A stretch of 39,793 nt of DNA from Sphingomonas sp. Ant H11 (GCF_000797515.1 NZ_JSBN01000047.1:1-39793), one strand, 5' to 3'. Numbered from the stretch's first letter, positions 1 to 9,271 are shown. Numbers and translations: made by a program. The notes: generated from the sequence alone by a model not told the origin.

Positions 1-481
1 GGGCGCTGGCCGCGCGCTTGCTCGCCCCCGCCGACGGCGCGCGCATCGCGATGATCGAAACTGGGGGGTGGGATACCCATACCCAGCAGCGCCAGCGCCT
101 GGCGGGGCAGCTCAAGGGCCTCGACGCGATGATTGCCGCCCTGCAAACCGGGCTGGGGCCGCTGTGGAACGACACGATGGTGCTGGTGGCGACCGAATTC
201 GGCCGGACGGTGGCGATCAACGGCACTGGCGGCACCGATCACGGGACGGGCACCGCAGCAATGCTGATCGGCGGCGGGGTGCGCGGTGGCCGGGTGCTGG
301 CGGATTGGCCGGGGCTGCGTCCCGCAGCCCTGTTCGAAGCGCGCGACTTGAAGCCGACGATGCAGCTCGACGCGTTTATCGGCGGCGCAGTCGCGGGGCA
401 TTTCGGGGTCGACCGGCGCGGACGATGGCCGCGCTGTTCCCGGAAACCAAGCGGGTCGCGGCGGTGCGCGGGCTGGTGTGA
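1..481 (+). CDS. DUF1501 domain protein, 3' end (partial, frameshifted)
   Basis: C-terminal part of a DUF1501 protein; the gene begins before the window and is open at its 5' edge. The reading frame shows the family-typical GGWDTH segment (codons near 65-80), a TEFGRT segment (near 195-210) and a GGTDHGTG segment (near 230-245), which belong to the sulfatase/phosphatase-like fold of these usually Tat-exported proteins. Near 411-414 one C appears to be missing: before it the frame reads GHFGVD, and in the next frame it continues PARTMAALFPET and ends at the TGA at 479-481. Left uncorrected, the frame runs on into the following gene, which is an artefact. Substrate unknown; DUF1501 genes usually pair with a DUF1800 gene, which would lie outside the window. 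Confidence 0.75.
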   Translation, partial: GAGRALARPRRRRAHRDDRNWGVGYPYPAAPAPGGAAQGPRRDDCRPANRAGAAVERHDGAGGDRIRPDGGDQRHWRHRSRDGHRSNADRRRGARWPGAGGLAGAASRSPVRSARLEADDAARRVYRRRSRGAFRGRPARTMAALFPETKRVAAVRGLV

Positions 482-542
482 TTTTCGCGCGCGCTTGATC
501 TCGCGCAAGGCGCGTCGGCTGCTGCCGGGCGAAAGCCGCACA

Positions 543-1724
543 ATGACCATTCCGCAGCCTTATGATATCCTCATTGTCGGTGCCGGCCCTGCCGGGCTTG
601 CGCTCGTGCGTGCGCTGGCCGGTTCGCGCCTGCGGATCGGCATCCTTGATCAGGCTCCGGTCGCGACGCTGTCCGCTCCGCCGTGCGACGGCCGGGAGAT
701 TGCGTTGACCCAGCGGTCGGTGGCGACGTTGCAGCGGCTCGGTGCATGGCAGCGCCTGGATCCGGCGCAAATCTCCCCGCTATGCGAGGCGCGGGTGCTC
801 AACGGCGGGCGCTCCTTTGCTTTGTCCTTTGCGGGACCGAATGTCGGCGACCGGCTCGGCTCGCTCGTGTCCAACCATCATATCCGGCGCGCGCTTTATG
901 ACGCGATCGAAGGGCAGGACGGCCTGACCTTGCTGGCGGGTGCGTCGATCCGCAGCGTCCGGACCGACATGAATTGCGCGTCGGTGACGCTGGACGACGG
1001 GCGCACGCTGTCGGCGCAGTTGGTGGTCGGCGCGGATTCGCGATTTTCGTTCGTGCGGCGGCAATTGGAAATTGGCGCGCAGATCAATCCGCTCGGTCGA
1101 TCGATGCTGGTCGCGCGTGTCGCCCACGCAGCGGTGCATCGCGGCGTCGCCACCGAATGGTTCGGGCATGGCCAGACGATCGCCATGCTGCCGCTTTCCG
1201 ACGGTCGCTTGTCGTCGGCGGTGCTGACCCTGCCTTCGCCTGAGATCGATGCGCTGGCGGCGCTGGATCGTCCCGCGCTGAGTGCGGAATTGACGCGGCG
1301 TTTCCGGGCGCGGCTGGGGCCGATGCAGGTGCTTGACGGGCCGCATGTCTATCCGTTGACGACAACCTATGCGCACCGCTTCGTCACCCGACGTGCCGCC
1401 TTGGTCGGGGATGCGGCGGTCGGCATGCATCCGGTCACCGCGCATGGCTTCAATCTCGGGTTGCAGGGTGCTGCGAAACTCGCCGAGTTGATCGCGCAGG
1501 CCGCGCAGGGCGGACATGACATCGCCGGAAACGTGCTGCTGCGGCGCTATGAGGCGGCCCATCGGCTGGCGAGCGCACCGCTCTATGCCTCTACCAACCT
1601 GTTGGTACGCCTCTATACGGACGATCGGCCGATCGCCCGGATGGCGCGTCCGCTTGTGCTGCGTGCGGCCGCACGGTTGCCGATGGTGCGGACGGCGATC
1701 ACGCGGCGGCTGATGCAGCAGTGA
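543..1724 (+). CDS. ubiM: FAD-dependent ubiquinone biosynthesis hydroxylase, UbiM-like
   Basis: A 393-residue flavoprotein monooxygenase of the UbiH/UbiF/COQ6 family. The Rossmann dinucleotide motif GAGPAG lies at residues 13-18, right after the start, and the second FAD motif near residue 290 reads GDAAVGMHPVTAHGFNLGL. The VGMHPVTAHG form, rather than the AHxxHPxAGQG of UbiH/UbiF, is what makes me favour UbiM, the broad-specificity ring hydroxylase of several proteobacteria; that subfamily call is from memory and less certain than the family. The ATG at 543 is chosen because the flavin fold begins immediately after it and a GGGCGAAAG stretch precedes it; anything upstream in frame belongs to the DUF1501 gene. 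Expected role: hydroxylation of ubiquinone precursors at the inner membrane. Confidence 0.85.
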   Translation: MTIPQPYDILIVGAGPAGLALVRALAGSRLRIGILDQAPVATLSAPPCDGREIALTQRSVATLQRLGAWQRLDPAQISPLCEARVLNGGRSFALSFAGPNVGDRLGSLVSNHHIRRALYDAIEGQDGLTLLAGASIRSVRTDMNCASVTLDDGRTLSAQLVVGADSRFSFVRRQLEIGAQINPLGRSMLVARVAHAAVHRGVATEWFGHGQTIAMLPLSDGRLSSAVLTLPSPEIDALAALDRPALSAELTRRFRARLGPMQVLDGPHVYPLTTTYAHRFVTRRAALVGDAAVGMHPVTAHGFNLGLQGAAKLAELIAQAAQGGHDIAGNVLLRRYEAAHRLASAPLYASTNLLVRLYTDDRPIARMARPLVLRAAARLPMVRTAITRRLMQQ

Positions 1725-1752
1725 TACCCCAATGCCGACCGGAGACGTTAAG

Positions 1753-2151
1753 ATGACCGCCACTGCCGAAACGACCGCCCCCTCGTTGTTCGCGCGGATT
1801 GGCGGGACCGAGGGCGTGCGCGCGGTCGTCGAGCGCTTCTACGATCTGATGCAGGACGATCCGCGCTACGCCGCCTTGCGGGCGATGCATGCAGAGGATC
1901 TGTTCCCGGTACGCGTGTCGCTGACCCAGTTTCTCTCCGCCTGGCTTGGCGGGCCGCGCGACTGGTTCGAGGCGCGGCCGGGCACCTGCATCATGTCGAT
2001 GCACCGCGCGATGGGAATCACCGCCGAAACCGCGGCGCAATGGGTGGAGGCGATGAGCCGGGCGATGGCGGAGGCCCGCGTCGAAAAAGCGCTCGGCACC
2101 CAGATGCAGCAAGCCTTCCTGCGTATGGCAGGCGCGATGATGCAGGTGTAG
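1753..2151 (+). CDS. Group II truncated hemoglobin
   Basis: A 132-residue 2-on-2 globin. It starts with the family pattern LFARIGG, followed by VERFYDLM and FLSAWLGGP. The proximal haem ligand is His84 in SMHRAM, and Trp97 in QWVEAM is the G8 tryptophan typical of groups II and III; the SAWLGGP segment points to group II. The ATG at 1753 is preferred over the one at 1732 because GGAG lies at 1741-1744, about 8 bases upstream, and the shorter protein begins at the usual place. Such globins bind O2, NO or peroxide; the physiological role here is not evident. The gene follows the flavoprotein by 28 bases and could share its transcript. Confidence 0.85.
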   Translation: MTATAETTAPSLFARIGGTEGVRAVVERFYDLMQDDPRYAALRAMHAEDLFPVRVSLTQFLSAWLGGPRDWFEARPGTCIMSMHRAMGITAETAAQWVEAMSRAMAEARVEKALGTQMQQAFLRMAGAMMQV

Positions 2152-2165
2152 CGCGGGCACTCCGC

Positions 2166-3919
2166 TTATTCCTCGAAGCCGATCTTGCGCGCCCGCTCTG
2201 CAACCTTCGGATTGATGTTGAGCGCGGCCGCGCGATCTGCCGCTGCCTGGGCGGCGTTGCCCATCCGCTTATGGGTCACCCCGCGCATGTAGAGCGACCA
2301 GGCGGTGCGTGGTGCGAGCGCCAGGGCTGCGTCATAATCCGCCAAGGCCTGACCCAGCTCGCCACGCCGCAGCCGCACCAGCGCGCGACTGTCGAGAAAG
2401 GTCGAGCGCTTCGGATCGGCCTTGATCGCCGCATTGCAGTCGGACAGCGCCTTGTCGAGCTCGCGGTTGAGCAGTCCGCGGGCCCAGCAGCGGCCGTTGA
2501 AGGCGCTGCTGCGGGCGCTGTCTTCCGGATGGCTCTTTAGCCACAGATCGTAATTGCGCAGCGCGTCCTCAGGACGATCGAGATCGTTAGACAGACTGGC
2601 CACGGTGAGCCGTTTCTCCGACGATGGTGGAAGCGCAGCATCGGCGGCCTGGACATCGTCGGCGGCACCCGCGCGGTTGCCGCGCCGTATCCGCAGCGAA
2701 GCGCGTGTCAGACGGGCGTCTGCCATCGCCGGGTCGAGCGCGATCGTTTGGTCGAGATCGGCCATCCCCGGGTCGAAGTGCTGGCTCGCAAGATGCGCCA
2801 GCGCGCGCTGGTAAAAATACCGGGGCTCGGTCGGTGCCAATGCGCAGGCCTTGTCGAAATCCGCCAGCGCCTCGGGCAAATGTCGATTGGACGCGTAGAC
2901 CGCACCGCGTCGACTATATCCTTCGGCGGTGGTCGGTTCGGCGGCCTTGTTGGTCAAGTCGAGGGCGGTGCCATCGGCGGAAAAGACGGTCTTGGGCGAG
3001 AGCCCGAAAACGGGGCCACCCTCATAGGTGATGAAGAGCTGACGCAGCGCGTTGGAAACGAACATGCGGTGGGTAAGGAAGAAGTCGACACCGATCAGCA
3101 TGTCGGCATTGCCAAGCTCCAGTTGACCGATCCGGATTTGGGGATGACGGATCGCTTCGCCGCCAATATCGATCGTGTCGAACGTCGCCCGCCAGGTCGG
3201 AACGCGGTGTTGGCCGAGGCCGTGACTGGGCCCCACCGACACCACGCCGGGCGTTTCGGGGGTAATGCCGAGACGTTTCGCCATCGCGAGCGACAACATC
3301 GAACTTTGCGCACCGCTGTCGAACATCGCGCGCACTTTCACCCCATTGAGCAAAACGGTGCCGACCGTATGCGGCTTGAATCTGGTGTCTTGCCCTGCTT
3401 CCAGCGACACGATCGTTACCGGCTTGGTACCTGCCCAATAAGCGAGATTGCTGGCGCGGCATCCCTGCGTCTTGATCAGGCGGACCACGCCATGCGGCAA
3501 ATCGTATTCGACATCGGCGAGGCCAAGAATGTTCTGCCCGATCAAGCCTGCCGTGCGGTGTCGCTGCCGCCGACGACGAAGTCGATTTTTGGGATCGCGA
3601 CGCCGGCAAGCGAAAAGTCCTTGGTGACGGCGACGCCGACCGAGGCATCCCCGCCAATGCCCTTGAGACGGAACCACGGGGGGGCGGGGGTGACGCGCAG
3701 ACCGAACTCCGCCGCGCTGGCTGCGGAAATGGTGCTGTAGAAGGCTCCGCTGTCGAGAATGAAGCGCGCTTCTTTGCTACCGAACTTGGCCGCCAGTTGC
3801 GGCTCTGCCCCCGTCATGGTGACGGGGAATTCGACGATTTTGCTGGCCTGGCACTCCGCCATGGCGGGAACCGGCACCAACAACGCCAGCACCGGCGGGA
3901 GCAATCGGAACACTCGCAT
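2166..3919 (-). CDS. Secreted double retropepsin-like aspartic protease with C-terminal TPRs (frameshifted)
   Basis: About 584 residues after restoring one missing base near 3552-3556, where the frame changes at the sequence reading GGSDTAR then AGLIGQNILG. The N-terminus is a signal peptide (MRVFRLLPPVLALLVPVPAMA). Two retropepsin-type half domains follow, each with its own catalytic triplet: FILDSG near residue 52 and AMFDSG near residue 188. Both have Ser in place of the usual Thr of DTG. From about residue 310 there are tetratricopeptide repeats (several A-x4-F/Y-x-K-A-x2-L-x-P units). The likely location is the periplasm. Single-chain proteins with two retropepsin domains and TPRs occur in sphingomonads, but no substrate is known to me. 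It converges on the hemoglobin gene with a 14-base gap. Confidence 0.75.
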
Positions 3920-4147
3920 GGCAGGCCTCGGGGCAGAACTCGGGGGCGCTTATCATCGCGGAAATTGGAAGAAAAACACAACACCATTCCAAGACGAAAG
4001 CCAGCATAACGCCATGTGCTGCCTTGGGAAATCGAAATCACGAGGGTTGCCTTGCGCCGCGCGAATGCAGAGCGCCCGCCAGCCATGTTTTGCCCAGTGG
4101 GGCGAACTCGGCTAAGGGCCGCGCTCGCTTACATGACCGGACCTGCC

Positions 4148-5872
4148 ATGACCCTGTACACCCGTTTCGCCGCGCATATCGATGCGGTGCTCGATGCCCT
4201 TGAAGCCAGCGGTGATCTGCCGAGCGGGCTCAGCCGCGCCAACGTGACGGTAGAGCCGCCGCGCGATGTTTCGCATGGCGATCTTGCGACCAACGCCGCG
4301 ATGGTGCTGGCCAAGCCCGCCGCCACCAATCCGCGCGCGCTGGCCGAGAAGATCGCCGCGAAACTGGAGGGGCTCGACGAAGTGGCGAGCGTCGCCGTGG
4401 CGGGCCCTGGCTTCATCAACATGACGCTGACCGACGATACGTGGCGCGCCGAATTGTCCGCGATCCGCGATGCGGGCGACGATTACGGGCGTTCCTCGCG
4501 CGGTGCTGGCATCACGGTGAACGTCGAATATGTCTCGGCCAACCCAACCGGGCCAATGCATATGGGGCATTGCCGTGGCGCGGTGGTGGGCGATGCGCTG
4601 GCCAATCTGCTCGAATTTTCCGGGCACAAGGTAATCCGCGAATATTATGTCAACGATGCCGGTGGGCAGGTCGATGTGCTCGCGCGCTCGGTCCATATGC
4701 GGTATCTGGAGGCACTGGGCGAGACGATCGAGATCCCCGAGGGCCTGTATCCGGGCGATTATTTGATTCCGGTGGGGCAAGCGCTGGCTGCCGAATTTGG
4801 CGATGCGTATGTCGGCAAGCCCGAGGGCGAATGGCTGGTGCTGTTCCGCACGCGCGCCGTCGCGGCGATGCTGGAACTGATAAAGGCCGATCTGGCGCTG
4901 CTCGGCATCCATCACGACCTATTTTCGTCCGAGGCGGAATTGCAGGCCGAGGGCAAGCCCGAGGCGGCCGAGCACGATTTGCGCGCGCGTGGGTTGATCT
5001 ATGACGGCCTGCTCGAAGCGCCCAAGGGCCAGGAATTGGAAGATTGGGAGCCGGTCGTGCTGCCGCTGTTCCGCTCGACGCAATTTGGCGACGATCAGGA
5101 CCGGCCGATCAAGAAGTCGAATGGGCAATGGACCTATTTCGGTGCCGATCTCGCTTATCATTATCAAAAGGCGCAGACCGCCGACGCGCTGATCGACATT
5201 TGGGGTGCCGACCATGCCGGTACGGTCAAGCGCATCGTCGCGGCCGTGCAGGCGCTGACCGGGGGCAAGACCCGCTTCGACGTCAAGCTCGTCCAGATGG
5301 TGCGACTGATGCGGAATGGCGAGCCGATCAAAATGTCGAAGCGCGCGGGCAATTTCGTCACGCTGGCCGATGTCGTGCGCGAAGTCGGCAAGGATGTCGT
5401 CCGCTTCACCATGCTGACGCGCAAGGCCGATGCGCAGATGGACTTCGATTTCGCCAAGGTAGTCGAGGCGTCGAAGGACAATCCGGTGTTCTACGTCAAT
5501 TATGCGCACGCCCGTGTCGCGTCGCTGCACCGGCGGGCGGCGGAAGCAGGGATCGTGTGCGATTCGGTCGATCTGTCCCAACTTGATACGGAAGACCTGG
5601 CGCTGGTGAAGTTCGCCGCCCAGTTCCCGCGCATCGTCGACACCGCAGCGGCGGCGCGCGAACCGCACCGGATTGCCTTCTATCTCTATGACTTGGCGGC
5701 ATCGCTTCACGCTTTGTGGAATGTCGGAAACGACCGGCCCGACCGCCGTTTCCTGTTGCCGGACAATCCCGCCATGACATGTGCACGGCTTTTCTTGGCC
5801 GACGCGATCGGGCAGATTATCCGCAATGGGTTGGGGATCATGGGGGTCCAGGCGGTCCAGGAGATGAACTGA
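4148..5872 (+). CDS. argS: Arginyl-tRNA synthetase
   Basis: A class I aminoacyl-tRNA synthetase of 574 residues that charges tRNA-Arg. The N-terminal Add-1 domain (residues 1-95) is followed by the HIGH signature as HMGH at 138-141 and the KMSKR loop at 395-399, with a DALR anticodon-binding domain at the end. The start is placed at ATG 4148 (MTLYTRF), where homologues typically begin; an in-frame ATG at 4133 adds only MTGPA. Neither has a strong Shine-Dalgarno. The stop TGA shares bases with the ATG of the next gene (TGATG), so the SPOR gene is translationally coupled. First gene of the cell-envelope and chromosome-segregation run reaching tatC. Confidence 0.97.
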   Translation: MTLYTRFAAHIDAVLDALEASGDLPSGLSRANVTVEPPRDVSHGDLATNAAMVLAKPAATNPRALAEKIAAKLEGLDEVASVAVAGPGFINMTLTDDTWRAELSAIRDAGDDYGRSSRGAGITVNVEYVSANPTGPMHMGHCRGAVVGDALANLLEFSGHKVIREYYVNDAGGQVDVLARSVHMRYLEALGETIEIPEGLYPGDYLIPVGQALAAEFGDAYVGKPEGEWLVLFRTRAVAAMLELIKADLALLGIHHDLFSSEAELQAEGKPEAAEHDLRARGLIYDGLLEAPKGQELEDWEPVVLPLFRSTQFGDDQDRPIKKSNGQWTYFGADLAYHYQKAQTADALIDIWGADHAGTVKRIVAAVQALTGGKTRFDVKLVQMVRLMRNGEPIKMSKRAGNFVTLADVVREVGKDVVRFTMLTRKADAQMDFDFAKVVEASKDNPVFYVNYAHARVASLHRRAAEAGIVCDSVDLSQLDTEDLALVKFAAQFPRIVDTAAAAREPHRIAFYLYDLAASLHALWNVGNDRPDRRFLLPDNPAMTCARLFLADAIGQIIRNGLGIMGVQAVQEMN

Positions 5873-6549
5873 TGGCGACCGGCGAATTCGATGTCCGCGA
5901 TGAGGATCGGCTCCCGTGGCTGGAGACGGTTGAAGACGCTTATGACGATGGTCCGTCGATCGGACGGATCATCGTGCTGGTCGTGATCGCGCTGGCGATC
6001 GTTGCGGCGGCCATCCTGGGCTACCAATATTACAAGAAGCACCAGAGCGTGGACGGCAATGGCGCGCTGATCACCGCCCAGGCGGGCGACTATAAGGTCA
6101 AGCCGGACGATCCCGGTGGTTTGAAGGTCGAAGGCGAGGGCGATACCGCGATCGCCACCAGCAATGGTGCCGGGACCGCGAATGCGTCGATCGACATGAA
6201 GGCGCTGCCGGAGAAGCCGGTCGAGGGCAAGAAGGTCGCGCCGACCCCGGTTGCTACCGGATCGGACAAGGCCGTGACGGCGATTCCAGGTGCCAAGGGC
6301 GCGCCATCGGGCGGCGCGCTAGTCCAGCTCGGCTCCTTCCCGGACGAAGCCGAGGCAAATTCGGCCTGGACCAAGATCTCCAAGACCTACGGCTATCTCG
6401 CGCCGCTTGGGAAATCGGTGCAGGCGGCACAGGTGAACGGCAAGACGGTGTACCGCTTGCGCGTGAATGCGGGCAGCGCGGGGCAGGCCAGCAGCCTGTG
6501 CGGCAAGCTGGCTGCGGCGGGACAGGCGTGCTTCGTACCGCACGATTGA
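5872..6549 (+). CDS. SPOR-domain inner-membrane protein
   Basis: A 225-residue single-pass protein: an acidic cytoplasmic N-terminus, one membrane helix at about residues 32-50 (IIVLVVIALAIVAAAILG), a Lys/Pro/Gly-rich periplasmic linker, and a SPOR domain at about 147-223 beginning ALVQLGSF. SPOR domains bind denuded glycan strands at division septa, so the protein probably acts in septal peptidoglycan handling; its neighbour nagZ works on the same material. The start overlaps the argS stop by one base. Family membership is clear; the specific role is inferred from domain and context. Confidence 0.9.
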   Translation: MATGEFDVRDEDRLPWLETVEDAYDDGPSIGRIIVLVVIALAIVAAAILGYQYYKKHQSVDGNGALITAQAGDYKVKPDDPGGLKVEGEGDTAIATSNGAGTANASIDMKALPEKPVEGKKVAPTPVATGSDKAVTAIPGAKGAPSGGALVQLGSFPDEAEANSAWTKISKTYGYLAPLGKSVQAAQVNGKTVYRLRVNAGSAGQASSLCGKLAAAGQACFVPHD

Positions 6550-6627
6550 GGCGCGCCGTTCGGCTTTTTGGTCGGTCGTCGGCGGTATAGACTACTCAGG
6601 CTGGCGTCGGGCTTGTAGGCAGCGGGT

Positions 6628-7635
6628 ATGAAGCCCGTCATCTTCGGCCTTTCCGGCCTTGCCCTGACCCCCGCCGAGCGCGCCTTCTTCGCGAGTGCTA
6701 ACCCCGCCGGGTATATTCTGTTCAAACGCAATATCGAGAGTCGCGCGCAAGTGCGGGCGCTGACCGATAGTCTGCGCGACCTGTCGGGGCGCGACGACGT
6801 ACCGATCCTGATCGATCAGGAGGGCGGCCGCGTCGCACGGATGGGGCCGCCCGAATGGCCGAGCTTCCCGGCGGGCCCCGCGTTCGATGCGCTGTACGAC
6901 ATTGCGCCCATCTCCGCGATCGAGGCGGCAAGCGCCAATGCCGAGGCGATCGCTTTGATGCTGGCTGAAGTTGGCATCAACGTCGATTGCCTGCCGCTGC
7001 TCGACGTGGTGCAGCCCGACACGACCGAGGCGATCACGATCCGTGCGCTTGGGTCGGAACCGATGCGCGTTGCCGCTTTGGGCCGGGCGATCCTGCAGGG
7101 GTTGCAGCGTGGCGGCGTGGTCGGGGTGGTCAAGCATATGCCCGGGCATGGCCGCGCGAAGCTCGATACGCATTACCATCTGCCGACCGTCACCGCCTCC
7201 GATGCCGAATTGGAGGTCGATCTGGAGCCGTTCGCACGGCTCAACGACGCGCCGATGGGGATGACCTCGCATATCGTGTTCGAAGCCTGGGACGCCGCCC
7301 ACCCGGCGACGCTTTCCCCGGTGGTGGTCGAGCAGATCATCCGGCAGCGGATCGGTTTTGACGGACTGTTGATGACCGATGACATCGATATGAAGGCGCT
7401 ATCGGGCACGGCGGCCGACAAAGCGGCGGGGGCGATTGCCGCCGGGTGTGATCTGGTGCTCGATTGTTGGGGGCGGATGGACGAAATGGAGGCGATCGTC
7501 GACCGGCTGGACGAGATGTCGCCAGTGTCGAGCGCGCGGCTCGATCGCGCGATGGCGACGGTGGCGGGTGTGCGTGCCGAGGGCGATGTGGCAGCGTTGA
7601 TCGCCAAACGCGACGCCCTCTTAGCGCTCACTTAA
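6628..7635 (+). CDS. nagZ: Beta-N-acetylhexosaminidase (GH3)
   Basis: A 335-residue cytoplasmic glycoside hydrolase of family 3 that removes N-acetylglucosamine from anhydro-muropeptides in peptidoglycan recycling. Diagnostic features are the LIDQEGGRVARM segment, the catalytic His loop KHMPGHG near residues 168-174 and the nucleophile segment LLMTDDIDMKAL near 249-260. Length is normal for NagZ. Ribosome-binding sequence is weak (GCAGCGGGT just before ATG). The stop codon abuts a perfect inverted repeat (7635-7661) that separates it from scpA. Confidence 0.95.
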   Translation: MKPVIFGLSGLALTPAERAFFASANPAGYILFKRNIESRAQVRALTDSLRDLSGRDDVPILIDQEGGRVARMGPPEWPSFPAGPAFDALYDIAPISAIEAASANAEAIALMLAEVGINVDCLPLLDVVQPDTTEAITIRALGSEPMRVAALGRAILQGLQRGGVVGVVKHMPGHGRAKLDTHYHLPTVTASDAELEVDLEPFARLNDAPMGMTSHIVFEAWDAAHPATLSPVVVEQIIRQRIGFDGLLMTDDIDMKALSGTAADKAAGAIAAGCDLVLDCWGRMDEMEAIVDRLDEMSPVSSARLDRAMATVAGVRAEGDVAALIAKRDALLALT

Positions 7636-7661
7636 AATCCTCCCCGGCATGGGGAGGATTT
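7635..7661. repeat. REP-like palindrome between nagZ and scpA
   Basis: Perfect 11-bp arms (AATCCTCCCC at 7636-7645 and GGGGAGGATT at 7651-7660, plus the flanking A/T pair) around the 5-base loop GGCAT. It begins on the nagZ stop codon and fills most of the 40-base gap to scpA. It has no U-tract and so is not a classical terminator; it resembles the short CTCCCC/GGGGAG palindromes scattered between genes in sphingomonads. The right arm carries GGGGAGG, a Shine-Dalgarno-like sequence about 20 bases before the scpA GTG, which the hairpin would hide. Confidence 0.8.
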
Positions 7662-7675
7662 GCTAGGCTTCGTTT

Positions 7676-8407
7676 GTGACCGACGAACCAGAAACGCTCA
7701 CGCTGGATTTGGAGGGGTGGGAAGGCCCGCTCGACCTGCTGCTGGCGCTTGCGCGCAATCAGAAGGTGGATCTGAAGGCGATTTCGATCCTGGCGCTGGT
7801 CGACCAATATCTGCGCTTCGTCGAGGAGGCGCGCGCGATCAAGTTGGAGCTCGCCGCCGACTATCTGGTGATGGCGGCGTGGCTTGCCTATCTGAAATCG
7901 GGCCTGCTGCTGCCACGCGACCCCGAAATCGAGCCGTCGCCCGAGGAACTGGCGCTGCGGTTGCACCTGCGGCTCGAGCGCCTGAGCGCAATGCGCGAGG
8001 CCGGCGCTCGGCTGGTGGCGCGCGATCGGGTCGGGCGCGACGTGTTTTTGCGGGGCGCGCCGGAGGGCTTGCGGACGCAGCGCAAGGCGCTGTGGCAGGC
8101 CGAAATCTACGATCTGATCGCGGCGTATGGCGTCATCAGCGCGCGCACACGCCCGGTGCTGCATGTCGTGGCGCATCGCGCGGTGATGACGTTGGAGACG
8201 GCGCTGGAGCGGGTGTCGGCGCTGGTCGGCACGCAAATCGATTGGGCGACGATCGAAAGCTTTCTACCCGAGCAAGCGAATGGTGCCTTTCGCAAATCGG
8301 CGCTCGCCTCCAGCTTTCTCGCCGCGCTGGAACTGGCCAAGCAGGGCAGGATTGAACTGCGCCAGCAATCGCCCTTTGCGCCGCTCTACATCCGGGCCTT
8401 GGCATGA
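7676..8407 (+). CDS. scpA: Segregation and condensation protein A
   Basis: A 243-residue kleisin subunit of the SMC-ScpAB condensin. The N-terminus has the hallmark WEGPLDLLLALARNQKVDL (about residues 14-32), and the C-terminal winged helix ends LYIRALA. The start is a GTG at 7676, because the conserved TLDLEGWEGPLDLL begins 8 residues later and no ATG fits. Its stop overlaps the scpB start (ATGA at 8404-8407), indicating coupled translation of the two partners. Confidence 0.95.
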   Translation: MTDEPETLTLDLEGWEGPLDLLLALARNQKVDLKAISILALVDQYLRFVEEARAIKLELAADYLVMAAWLAYLKSGLLLPRDPEIEPSPEELALRLHLRLERLSAMREAGARLVARDRVGRDVFLRGAPEGLRTQRKALWQAEIYDLIAAYGVISARTRPVLHVVAHRAVMTLETALERVSALVGTQIDWATIESFLPEQANGAFRKSALASSFLAALELAKQGRIELRQQSPFAPLYIRALA

Positions 8408-8991
8408 GCGCGCCCGATCCGCTGGTCCGCGCGGTGGAGGCGGTGCTGTTCGCAGCGACCGAGCCGATGACCGTCGATGCGATCCGTACGCATCTGGAGG
8501 GTGTGGAGGTGCGCGCCGCGCTCCGCACCCTTCAAGCTGATTATGCCGGGCGCGGCATCGAACTGGTGCAGCGCGGCGACCGCTGGCATTTCCAGACCGC
8601 CGCCGACATGGCGCATTTGCTGCGCCGCACGCATGAGGAACCGCGCAAGCTCAGCCGCGCGGGGATCGAGACGCTGGCGATCATCGCCTATCACGAGCCG
8701 ACGACTCGCGCCGAGATCGAGGCCATTCGCGGGGTCGCGATTTCCAAGGGTACGCTGGACGTGTTGATGGAGGCGGGCTGGATTCGGCCCGCCGGGCGGC
8801 GCGAGGTGCCGGGGCGACCGTTGCTGTACGCAACCACACCGGGCTTCCTGGCGCATTTCGGTCTCGCCAGCAGGCGCGACTTGCCTGGGATCGACGATTT
8901 GCGCGCGGCGGGCCTGCTCGATCCGGTCGATCTCGCCTTCGAACGGGTCGATACCATGGGAGAGGTGGAAGTTTCCGACGAGGAGGACTAG
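8404..8991 (+). CDS. scpB: Segregation and condensation protein B
   Basis: A 195-residue ScpB, the winged-helix dimer that binds ScpA in the SMC condensin. Recognisable parts are VEAVLFAATEPM near residue 10, the central LSRAGIETLAIIAYHEPTTR (about 80-100) and IRGVAISKGTLDVLMEAGW; the tail is acidic. It overlaps scpA by 4 bases and is followed by a purine-rich tatA ribosome-binding region. Confidence 0.95.
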   Translation: MSAPDPLVRAVEAVLFAATEPMTVDAIRTHLEGVEVRAALRTLQADYAGRGIELVQRGDRWHFQTAADMAHLLRRTHEEPRKLSRAGIETLAIIAYHEPTTRAEIEAIRGVAISKGTLDVLMEAGWIRPAGRREVPGRPLLYATTPGFLAHFGLASRRDLPGIDDLRAAGLLDPVDLAFERVDTMGEVEVSDEED

Positions 8992-9017
8992 ATAGGAGGG
9001 AATTCAGGAGATCGATC

Positions 9018-9254
9018 ATGGGTGGTTTGAGTTTTGTACACTGGCTGATCTTCGGCGGGATCGCGATCCTCGTCCTGGGTGGTGGCCGGTTCTCGAACAT
9101 GATGGGCGACGTCGCCAAGGGCATCAAGTCGTTCAAGAAGGGTATGGCTGAAGACGACGAGCCTGTGCGCGAACCAAGCCGGATCGAAGCCAAGAAGGCG
9201 GCGGAACCGGTGTTCGACCGCGATGGCAATCGCATTCGCGAAACCGAAATCTGA
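9018..9254 (+). CDS. tatA: Sec-independent translocase subunit TatA
   Basis: A 78-residue twin-arginine translocase pore subunit: a short N-terminal membrane helix (residues 6-21), the hinge region with GGGRF, then an amphipathic helix (MGDVAKGIKSFKKGM) and a charged tail. Two good Shine-Dalgarno sequences precede the ATG (GGAGGG at 8996-9001 and AGGAG at 9006-9010). First gene of a tatABC operon. Confidence 0.95.
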   Translation: MGGLSFVHWLIFGGIAILVLGGGRFSNMMGDVAKGIKSFKKGMAEDDEPVREPSRIEAKKAAEPVFDRDGNRIRETEI

Positions 9255-9271
9255 TTTAGCGCTCCGCTGCC

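Noticed and set aside
18..1724. One continuous 568-codon reading frame that would fuse a DUF1501 domain to a flavoprotein hydroxylase
   Set aside because: The junction residues are low-complexity Arg-rich translation of the wrong frame. A missing C near 413 explains it, and the DUF1501 frame ends properly at 481.
780..1763. Long Arg/His-rich minus-strand reading frames, also at 15102-17354 and 29255-31447 (+)
   Set aside because: These are antisense shadows of ubiM, glnE and the hybrid kinase; their composition is typical of translated noncoding strand in GC-rich DNA.
3920..4147. A gene or RNA between the protease and argS
   Set aside because: Only the argS upstream region is seen; no hairpin with a T-tract and no plausible short frame.
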